A DNA stretch of 64,000 bases, taken from contig CAWZYM010000203.1 of assembly GCA_963966185.1 (NCBI GenBank), positions 260,001-324,000 of the forward strand, written 5' to 3'. Under the pieces are notes generated by a model. That model saw only the letters and a program-made list of their open reading frames with translations. It was not told the DNA's origin and did not search any database. Source of the DNA: Rhabditoides inermis. Its lineage: Eukaryota > Nematoda > Chromadorea > Rhabditida > Rhabditidae. Below, piece after piece: positions 55,592-64,000 of the stretch. How positions within the stretch are numbered: the stretch's first letter is position 1; each line of letters begins with the position of its first letter. The translations under genes were made by a program, and so were the position numbers.

Positions 55592-57516
55592 TCACTGCCC
55601 AACTTCTCGCTGTAGTCGGGTTCTCTCGTATCTGTCTTTGTATCTCGCAATCATCTTCAGTGCCTTTTCTGGTCTAGTATTTCCATATTTTGGGTTGTAA
55701 CTCTCCCCCAATGTATGCAAGTAATATATAGCTTTTGAAAACTCAAGAGTCTCGCATTGGATCTGACCAATCAAGTCATTCCACTCCGTCTTTGGAATTC
55801 CAAGAGATTTCATCGCACTATCATTCTCTTTCCAATAGTCACCGAGAGAACTGACAAGGAAAGGGTGAAGAGACACTTTGTATCCCAACCCTTTATATGT
55901 TTCAGCAATACCAGTGTACTTATCGATCTTATCAGCAGCGGCGTTGTGGAATGACTCGATTCCCTTTCCAAAAGAGACACGCACATCCACTATCACCACT
56001 TCTTTTTCACTCTCTCTTTTTAGCACAATGTCAGGGCGGAGGTTTCCTCCATCTATCGCATTGCGCGTATCAGTCTCAATCCAAGCATTTTGATTCACTG
56101 CGCTCTTTTCCGCAGCAGCCACTATTATGTCTTGAATGTTGTTATGCCTGTCCGTCACTCCCGTTTTCAAATGAGCTTCACACCCATTGAGCACGTGAGC
56201 AAGCGTCTCAATCTTTCTCTCGTTGCACACAGAGCACATCTTGTCTGATTCTGCATTCTTCGAATTGAATCTCGATCCTTTCAGAGGAAGATTATCGAGC
56301 AATGCTCGGTGTCTCCACTCAATCGCACTCTCAGTTACTGCCTGCGGCAATTTGCATCGCAGAATTTTCACATTTCGATTGTCTTGCACAAACATGTCAA
56401 AATTGTTTCCGATCATCGAATATTCGGTACTCATTCTCTCAATGTTGCACTCGTCCAGCGCACACGTGATTCTCCGTTTGAGGAGATGTTTCATCTTCCT
56501 ATCGGTTATCGATTTTTTGCTGGCTGGGGTTGCTTGCATTTCAACAACCAGCTCACCATTCACACATTTCACATCGAAAACGTGCATTGTCTTTCTGAAG
56601 TGTCGCACCGCCTCTCGGCAGTTGCGCATCACATTTGTCCGGCTACCGTATGACCCGATACGGTATCCCAACTGCTCATCATTCAAATAGCGTGCACACA
56701 TCTCTTTCTTATCAAGCGTGATTGCCTCTTGCACTCCAATCCAAGTTACTGAAATGTATTCCAGAAGATTCCAAAACACATTCTTTATGTAGTCATCGTC
56801 CGACCACAACAGCTTCATTGTCGTGTTTATATTACCAGTATACATGATGTCTTTCGGATGTTGCATATGGTAGCCTTTCGAGCAGTACAAGTACGGCTTC
56901 GGCACTCCACCCTTCACATTCTGTATGTGGGCAACAGTTGTTGCGAGCGTCCTTTCCAGCTCATCAATGCTGCTCATTGCCAACTTGTCATTCATCGCGA
57001 AATAGTATAGGCGCGAAATCACAAATGTCTTGATTGCGTCTCTCAGCTGATCGCCACTGAGCGAGCCTCTGGCTGCTGCCAGCTTCCTCATATCGATTTT
57101 CATGTGCTCGAGTGATTCAGTCGGTTCGATTATATCGCGAAAACCGACATTGACACCTAGATACTTGTAACTGTCTGATTCACCGAGTACAGTAATGCAC
57201 TGGTCATACATCTTTGTTTCTTTCGTAATCACCCTCCCTTTTTGGATAGTGAGTGTGCCGCACTTGCGTGGCTTGAATATCAGATTGATCTGGTTTGCGT
57301 CAACTGCCATTCTCTCAAGCTGATATTGCATGTCCGAATGATTCTTCGTGATCACAGCCATGTCATCAGCAAAAGCCAGCAGTGAAAACCTCTGTCCAAG
57401 GATTTCCATAGGTTTCACTCTCTTCAGATGTGCTCGAATGATCATTTCCAGCACAATATTGAACAAGATAGGTGAGATTGGGTCACCCTGTTTCACACCT
57501 GCATTCATTGATATGC
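55592..57516 (-). pseudogene. NeSL-like ORF, C-terminal part (RT palm/thumb, zinc knuckle, RLE)
   Basis: Coding resumes at 57516 with SISMNAGVKQGDPISPILFN (RT motif B), then catalytic FADDMAVI, YKYLGVN, a long thumb, the zinc knuckle CSVCNERKIETLAHVLNGC, and a restriction-like endonuclease with LRPDIVLKRE then VVIVDVRVSFGK (PD...D core). It ends at TGA 55594-55592. The open frame upstream of 57516 (to 57589) belongs to the inserted element. Apart from the insertion, no frameshifts or stops are seen, so inactivation looks recent. Confidence 0.88.
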
Positions 57517-57525
57517 TTTTAGTTT

Positions 57526-58084
57526 TAGGAACAACAACGTGAGTTGCAGAGAGCCCGGCGAAATCATGTAACATTTTCTCACTGGACACATGACGACATG
57601 ACGTGCTCTTATTTGCATAGAACGATTCGCCATTTCGCGCTGATTCTAACGGTATCTCATTTATGGGATCATGTACCCTGTAAAATAGTTAAAATCGGTA
57701 AAAAGTGATACGATGACGTCATATTTCTTTGATCTAGCCGCCATCGCTCAAAGTGAGTAATGAAAAATGCTAAATTAAGAGACGTATTTCATCGAGTACT
57801 TATCGATTACAGTCAAACAAAACCTAGTGGTACTATTATAAACGGATATGTTCATTATTTAACTATCGATGACGTCATCAGTGCTTTGATCTAGCCGCCC
57901 TCTGTCGCACTTTCCCTATGTGAGCGCGCGCTCCGGGGCGCGGCGCCGTGCGGAATTAGAGCGCAATGTGAACTATGAACCCTACGAGCATTATATATTT
58001 TTGAAATCAGCTATAAATGGACCACATTTATGAACTCATTGCTATACCATATCCAAATATTTGAAAATCGCATTGTGGTCCCTA
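57526..58084 (-). mobile_element. 559-bp insertion in the NeSL-like RT domain, with 9-bp target duplication
   Basis: On the minus strand it begins TAGGGACCACAATGCG and ends GTTGTTCCTA. The flanks carry AAACTAAAA (plus-strand TTTTAGTTT at 57517-57525 and 58085-58093). Removing the insert and one flank copy restores an uninterrupted RT frame. Its first ~190 bp match the element at 15960-16150. The remainder carries two copies of GGCGGCTAGATCAAAG, each followed by ATGACGTCATCG, and no ORF of note. Confidence 0.85.
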
Positions 58085-58093
58085 TTTTAGTTT

Positions 58094-59579
58094 GATCGTG
58101 CTTTGTATTTACGCGGAATGATGATCCATCGTACAAGTCCGCAATGATGTGTCGAAATTCGGGCGGAAAGCCAAGAGCCCTGAGGGCCTCGAGTATCGCT
58201 ATGTGTGGCACGCTGCCAAAAGCATTGGCAAGGTCGAGCCATGATACACAGATGTCACCTTTTATCGCTTTGACATGCTGAATCGGTGTTCGGAGAAGAG
58301 CAATGTTCTCCAATGTACCTTCTCTATTCGTGAAGCCCTTCTGGCAATCACTAATCATTCCTTTAATCGCGCACATTCTCTTTGTCAAGAGACCCGTGTA
58401 CACTTTGTACAGAACATTCATAAGACTGATCGGTCGCCAGTTTTCAATATCCATTTCGTCTCCCTTCTTGTAGATGAGAGACGTATTCGTTTCTTTCCAG
58501 CTTTTCGGGATGCGTTGTTCTCGCATGCATCGATTGAACAATTCAGTAATGAACAGTCCTTCAGGATCGGCCAGAATAAGGTCGCTATACATAGTGCCAT
58601 CCGGTCCCGGCGCCGTATTAGGCTTATTTTTCAAGACAGTCATCACTTCGTTTTGTCCGAACCGCCTCAACAATGAGCCGGAGATGTTCAACTTGGGTAG
58701 ATTGGCGGCTAGCCGCCTCACAGCATCGTAATCACATGGCGCGACCGTAGTCGTCTTTCGGAAATAACTTTCCACTTTGTTGATTCCAATTTCGCAATCT
58801 TTCGACTCTTCGCCGAGAATACGTTTCACTGCATGTGCTTTGTTTTCCTTATACAGTATCCTCAAATCGTTCTGCTTCCTAGGGGCGCAGCCTTGCCTCT
58901 TTTTGTTTTGTTTTGGTTGTATTGTCCGATCAGCGAGAGCTTCGCATGACGGCAACTCATCCTCCAACAGTTTACACGCTTCCGCGTGTCTCTCTTTCCT
59001 CTTAAGGTATGCAAATTTCACGAACTGATCAGCTACATACTCGACCTGTTCGAACGAGGTCGTCTGATTTAGCTTCTCCAGCCAACTCCCCTTCACTGGA
59101 AGTGGCATGGGGTTCACCTGCATGTGGGACAAGTCAATATCCATGAGTTTCGGTATCTGACTCGTTCTCTCATTATGAATCGTTGTTCTCATTCTCACTC
59201 TCAGCTGTTCTAGCTCTCCAATCGAGTGAAAAAGCGGTCGATTATCGATTAATTGTTCGAGAATCATCACAATTCTCAGCCCACAATTCATTTCCATTCT
59301 CTCTTGCCTACTGTAGGTGGCAGGCTCGGCATACTGTATCTCGCTGCCAAACAGGCGCTCCAGTTTATCAATCGATCGATTATCGATCGAGTTACATTGT
59401 CTAGGATCGTATACGGTAGTCGTGCTGTGAGACTTATCAGCCACAACCAGCATCCAGTGATTGTTGTAGTGGTACGGTAGCACCACTTTACTGTACCTTG
59501 CGTCTCGCATTGCGTTACACAGTGCGATCTCGCTTCCTTTGTATTTCCATATCACTCCACGCACGATAGCGGGGTTCAT
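58094..59579 (-). pseudogene. NeSL-like ORF, N-terminal part (protease + RT fingers)
   Basis: Starts at ATG 59579. Residues 1-130 resemble a Ulp1/C48 protease: the catalytic His in HYNNHWMLVV, Asp in VYDPRQCN, and Cys in MNCGLRIVMILEQL. Residues ~300-495 begin the RT: NTAPGPDG, ENWRPISLMNVLYKVYTGLL, motif A in WLDLANAFGSVPH, then LYDGSSFRVNT. At 58094 the frame runs into the target duplication and the inserted element, which adds foreign residues and a stop at 58011. The protease domain seems to lack the usual N-terminal helix, so the true start may be further 5'. Confidence 0.85.
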
Positions 59580-59794
59580 GGGACCGGGTAAAACGCGGCC
59601 CTGGCCCTGGCCCTGGCCCGTGGCCCTTGAGTGGTAAAATGCGGCCCGTGGCCCTGTGGCCCTGATATTGTGTTATTGTTATTTATGTGTTTTATCTTCT
59701 GATTCAAAGCACAACTGATATGAAACTTATATTTTAGACACGAAAACACCTAAAAATTATTATATTTCACAATTATGTTTGTGTACGATACTCT
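59580..59794. repeat. GGCCCTG-rich short tandem region next to the NeSL-like 5' end
   Basis: Tandem GGCCCT units (GCGGCCCTGGCCCTGGCCC, and again GGCCCGTGGCCCTGTGGCCC) immediately precede the NeSL-like start codon. This is followed by AT-rich sequence leading into the 178-bp satellite, whose units also contain CGTGGCCCTC. Confidence 0.7.
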
Positions 59795-61582
59795 AGTTCA
59801 CTTTCAAACAGTGACCACAACTTTGAATCCGATGCGGCCCGGCCATTCTTTCTACTTTCCAAACAGAACTATCTATTCTATTGAAGCCAACCTATCAATT
59901 AGACTCCTGTCTACCAGAAAACACTAACGACAGCTCAATAGACACTCTCACTGGCCCGGTATACCGTGCGTGGCCCTCTCTTTCCACTGTGGCCACAACT
60001 CTGAATCCGATGCGGCCCGGCCATTCTTTCTACTTTCCAATCAGAACTATCTATTCTAATGAAGCATACTTATCAATTAGACACCTGTCTACCAGAAAAC
60101 ACTAACGACAGCTCAATAGATACTCTCACTGGCTCGGTATACCGTGCGTGGCCCTCTCTTTCCACTGTGGCCACAACTCTGAATCCGATGCGGCCCGGCC
60201 ATTCTTTCTACTTTCCAATCAGAACTATCTATTCTAATGAAGCATACCTATCAATTAGACACCTGTCTACCAGAAAACACTAACGACAGCTCAATAGACA
60301 CTCTCACTGGCCCGGTATACCGTGCGTGGCCCTCTCTTTCCACTGTGGCCACAACTCTGAATCTGATGCGGCCCGGCCATTCTTTCTACTTTCCAAACAG
60401 AACTATCTATTCTATTGAAGCATACCTATCAATTAGACTCCTGTCCTCCAGAAAACACTAACGACAGCTCAATAGATACTCTCACTGGCCCGGTATACCG
60501 TGCGTGGCCCTCTCTTTCCACTGTGGCCACAACTCTGAATCCGATGCGGCCCGGCCATTCTTTCTACTTTCCAATCAGAACTATCTATTCTAATGAAGCA
60601 TACCTATCAATTAGACACCTGTCTGCCAGGAGACACTAACGACAGCTCAATAGATACTCTCACTGGCCCGGTATACCGTGCGTGGCCCTCTCTTTCCACT
60701 GTGGCCACAACTCTGAATCCGATGCGGCCCGGCCATTCTTTCTACTTTCCAATCAGAACTATCTATTCTAATGAAGCATACCTATCAATTAGACACCTGT
60801 CTACCAGAAAACACTAACGACAGCTCAATAGATACTCTCACTGGCCCGGTATACCGTGCGTGGCCCTCTCTTTCCACTGTGGCCACAACTCTGAATCCGA
60901 TGCGGCCCGGCCATTCTTTCTACTTTCCAATCAGAACTATCTATTCTAATGAAGCATACCTATCAATTAGACACCTGTCTGCCAGGAGACACTAACGACA
61001 GCTCAATAGATACTCTCACTGGCCCGGTATACCGTGCGTGGCCCTCTCTTTCCACTGTGGCCACAACTCTGAATCCGATGCGGCCCGGCCATTCTTTCTA
61101 CTTTCCAATCAGAACTATCTTTTCTAATGAAGCATACCTATCAATTAGACACCTGTCTGCCAGGAGACACTAACGACAGCTCAATAGATACTCTCACTGG
61201 CCCGGTATACCGTGCGTGGCCCTCTCTTTCCACTGTGGCCACAACTCTGAATCCGATGCGGCCCGGCCATTCTTTCTACTTTCCAATCAGAACTATCTAT
61301 TCTAATGAAGCATACCTATCAATTAGACACCTGTCTACCAGAAAACACTAACGACAGCTCAATAGATACTCTCACTGGCCCGGTATACCGTGCGTGGCCC
61401 TCTCTTTCCACTGTGGCCACAACTCTGAATCCGATGCGGCCCGGCCATTCTTTCTACTTTCCAATCAGAACTATCTAATATAATGAAGCTAACCTATCAA
61501 TTAGACACCTGTCTACCAGAAAAAAACTAACGACATTTCAATAGACACTCTCACTGGCCCGGTATACCGTGCGTGGCCCTGG
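59795..61582 (+). repeat. 178-bp satellite, about ten units
   Basis: The landmark GATGCGGCCCGGCCATTC recurs ten times between about 59831 and 61433 at 178-bp spacing, and CCGGTATACCGTGCGTGGCC recurs in step. Units are about 95-99% alike by eye, with variants such as CTACCAGAAAAC versus CTGCCAGGAGAC alternating along the array. Each unit opens a 74-codon frame, but 178 is not a multiple of 3, so the frames are repeat artefacts. The first and last units are more diverged. Confidence 0.95.
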
Positions 61583-61974
61583 TTGTGACGCGGGCGGCGA
61601 GAGTCGCATCTCGCATTCGCAAGCGATGGGCAAGTGTGGGAATAAGTTGCGATTCCGGATGACTGTGTTCAATATAAGAACGCAGAATAAAATTATTGGC
61701 TGATATCTACTGTACTCGATAGTGTCTATACACACCGCTGAATGCTCCCTCGCATTGATATGGAAATGATCTTTACCTGAAATCAGGAGTGCGAAAGTAG
61801 GCATTCAAAAAGTTTTTGATTGAAACCTACTATGCAGTTGGATAGATCACCCGTAGTAGTACTCTGATATGCTAGAACTTTGTAGCATCTATTCATAAGA
61901 TGAAACAACAACATTTCTAGTCCATTTCCGACCGGTGTCACAATACGTGTTTGGAATGATTCTGGTTGAAGAGA

Positions 61975-62313
61975 TTTCTGCCGCGACCTGCCACAACTCC
62001 TCATTTTCACACGAACAAAACAATTGGCAGTGACAGAAATCGAACCCGCGAAGATTAGGGTCACAAAGCAGCGCACATGCACTGAGCCACGAAGCAAGTG
62101 ACAGTCCGTTGTTCATTCGCGGTTACGTCTCCGACCCAAATTTTTGCAGTAAAGTGTTGGCGGGAAATTCAAATTTTGATCTGCATTTTTGGCAGTTGCA
62201 GAATCGAAAATAACGCAGAATCGTCGTTCTTTCGCAAAAACTGCAAATGCGTTAGGTTAATATGATTTTTAATAATACTCCGAGTCGAAAATAAGAATGG
62301 CCTGTTCCTTTAA
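61975..62313 (-). mobile_element. TTAA-type MITE relative with tRNA-like middle
   Basis: Read on the minus strand from 62313 it begins TTAAAGGAACAGGCC and then follows the interior of the 55024-55241 element (TATTAACCTAACGCATTTGC, TGCGAAAGAACGACGATTCT). It then contains an extra ~150 bp with a tRNA-like module, and rejoins the other element at GAGGAGTTGTGGCAGG. The distal inverted repeat is not recognisable. Confidence 0.6.
62036..62095 (-). other. tRNA-like A/B-box module
   Basis: On the minus strand, GTGGCTCAGTGCATG resembles an A box and GGGTTCGATTTC a B box. It lies within the TTAA-type element at 61975-62313, so it is probably a mobile tRNA-derived block and not a functional tRNA. Confidence 0.45.
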
Positions 62314-62763
62314 AGTGACAATTTTATTGAAACGTAATCGGAAAAAAATGAATTTTGACTTGGCGCGCTTTTCAATTTCTGACTATAACTATTGAACTCG
62401 AGATGCGTATCACATAGGGATATGTTTATCGGGTTCTACGACTTCAGTTCATGATTGAAACTTAATTTCATATCAAAATTTTATTTTAAAATTCTCTTCA
62501 TTCAAGACGTTCTAGACACTCAGCTGTGATGTAACCTCACTTTTCACCCATAAAGCATTCAAAATCAACTATTTTTTTTCAAAAACATGAAAAAAATCTA
62601 GTTTTCAGGTTTAGTAGATTTTATTTGATGTTTCCATTAACTTTTCATAAGTATAATATCATTTTTAAGCGAAATTGTCACTTTAAGTACTGTGTACGTA
62701 AGTGAAAGATGAAAAAGTAGTAGGAGAGTTAGTATGAAAGAAGTGAAAGAGAAAAATAATACA

Positions 62764-64000
62764 TTCGGCACTCCACCCTTCACATTCTGTATGTGGGCAA
62801 CAGTTGTTGCGAGCGTCCTTTCCAGCTCATCAATGCTGCTCATTGCCAACTTGTCATTCATCGCGAAATAGTATAGGCGCGAAATCACAAATGTCTTGAT
62901 TGCGTCTCTCAGCTGATCGCCACTGAGCGAGCCTCTGGCTGCTGCCAGCTTCCTCATATCGATTTTCATGTGCTCGAGTGATTCAGTCGGTTCGATTATA
63001 TCGCGAAAACCGACATTGACACCTAGATACTTGTAACTGTCTGATTCACCGAGTACAGTAATGCACTGGTCATACATCTTTGTTTCTTTCGTAATCACCC
63101 TCCCTTTTTGGATAGTGAGTGTGCCGCACTTGCGTGGCTTGAATATCAGATTGATCTGGTTTGCGTCAACTGCCATTCTCTCAAGCTGATATTGCATGTC
63201 CGAATGATTCTTCGTGATCACAGCCATGTCATCAGCAAAAGCCAGCAGTGAAAACCTCTGTCCAAGGATTTCCATAGGTTTCACTCTCTTCAGATGTGCT
63301 CGAATGATCATTTCCAGCACAATATTGAACAAGATAGGTGAGATTGGGTCACCCTGTTTCACACCTGCATTCATTGATATGCTTTTAGTTTTAGGAACAA
63401 CAACGTGAGTTGCAGAGAGCCCGGCGAAATCATGTAACATTTTCTCACTGGACACATGACGTAGGAACAACAACGTGAGTTGCAGAGAGCCCGGCGAAAT
63501 CATGTAACATTTTCTCACTGGACACATGACGTGCTCTTATTTGCATAGAACGATTCGCCATTTCGCGCTGATTCTAACGGTATCTCATTTATGGGATCAT
63601 GTACCCTGTAAAATAGTTAAAATCGGTAAAAAGTGATACGATGACGTCATATTTCTTTGATCTAGCCGCCATCGCTCAAAGTGAGTAATGAAAAATGCTA
63701 AATTAAGAGACGTATTTCATCGAGTACTTATCGATTACAGTCAAACAAAACCTAGTGGTACTATTATAAACGGATATGTTCATTATTTAACTATCGATGA
63801 CGTCATCAGTGCTTTGATCTAGCCGCCCTCTGTCGCACTTTCCCTATGTGAGCGCGCGCTCCGGGGCGCCGCGCCGTGCGGAATTAGAGCGCAATGTGAA
63901 CTATGAACCCTACGAGCATTATATATTTTTGAAATCAGCTATAAATGGACCACATTTATGAACTCATTGCTATACCATATCCAAATATTTGAAAATCGCA
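62764..64000 (-). pseudogene. Second partial NeSL-like copy with the same insertion
   Basis: Nearly identical to 56899-58100 on the same strand, including the inserted 559-bp-type element, and it continues off the right edge. The similarity stops abruptly at 62764 (TTCGGCACTCC), inside the RT thumb, so the 3' half is missing. Because 3' loss and a shared secondary insertion are not expected from retrotransposition, this looks like a DNA-level duplication. It carries an extra 70-bp tandem duplication (63392-63461 repeated at 63462-63531). Confidence 0.88.

Larger units (their letters stand above)
55380..59579 (-). mobile_element. NeSL-like non-LTR retrotransposon, interrupted
   Basis: Minus-strand element with an N-terminal Ulp1-like cysteine protease, central reverse transcriptase, CCHC zinc knuckle and C-terminal restriction-like endonuclease. 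This combination characterises the NeSL group, first described in C. elegans as inserting into spliced-leader genes. The coding region is split by a 559-bp insertion (57526-58084) in the RT domain. The 3' end is approximate. The 5' end coincides with the start of GGCCCTG-rich DNA and the 178-bp satellite. Confidence 0.85.
61583..62763. other. Non-coding stretch between satellite and second retrotransposon copy
   Basis: AT-rich DNA containing the TTAA-type element at 61975-62313. No gene is recognised. Confidence 0.5.

Noticed and set aside
59881..61351. Eight 74-codon frames in series
   Set aside because: They overlap, because each is longer than the 178-bp repeat unit that creates them, and the period is not a multiple of three.

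Overview
This is nuclear DNA from a nematode. The clearest marker is a two-exon major sperm protein gene (54402-53964, minus strand) encoding the usual 127 residues, a nematode-only family. The genes fit this: many exons of 50-130 bp, GT-AG introns with TTTCAG-type acceptors, a TPA-1-like protein kinase C, a neuropeptide-receptor GPCR and an SLC15-type transporter. The short, numerous exons resemble rhabditid/diplogastrid (clade V) nematodes, but I cannot name a species.

Layout. 1-2310 (minus): the 5' part of an apparently intact non-LTR retrotransposon (endonuclease plus reverse transcriptase) running off the left edge. 3603-11692: first copy of a segmental duplication carrying a 24-codon candidate first exon. 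13171-18788 (+): a peptide GPCR whose TM1 exon is not visible. 19462-20311 (+): decayed retrotransposon 3' end. 20478-27372: second copy of the duplication, whose first exon (26001-26072) joins in phase to the PKC gene body. 31464-44543 (+): the remaining 25 exons of a novel-type PKC (tpa-1-like), with the C2-like region, pseudosubstrate, two C1 domains, kinase and AGC tail. 46089-52609 (+): a 22-exon POT/SLC15-like transporter with a degenerate proton-coupling motif and one frame inconsistency. 53492-53810 (+): signal-peptide exon plus the first exon of a C-type lectin-like protein, with no continuation. 53964-54402 (-): msp. 55592-59579 (-): a NeSL-like non-LTR retrotransposon with a Ulp1-type protease, RT, zinc knuckle and restriction-like endonuclease, broken by a 559-bp insertion. 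59795-61582: 178-bp satellite abutting its 5' end. 62764-64000: second, partial copy of the broken retrotransposon.

The host genes show no obvious shared pathway. The most unusual features are architectural. About 17 introns carry a (GA)n or (CT)n tract starting almost at the 5' splice site, and several introns consist of little else. TTAA-flanked MITEs are present, one of them dated by a filled-site/empty-site comparison between the two duplicates, and some related elements contain tRNA-like A/B-box modules. A short mobile element with 9-11 bp target duplications sits both in a GPCR intron and inside the retrotransposon RT domain.

Most long reading frames rich in RERERE or SLSLSL are translations of GA/CT microsatellites and are not genes.
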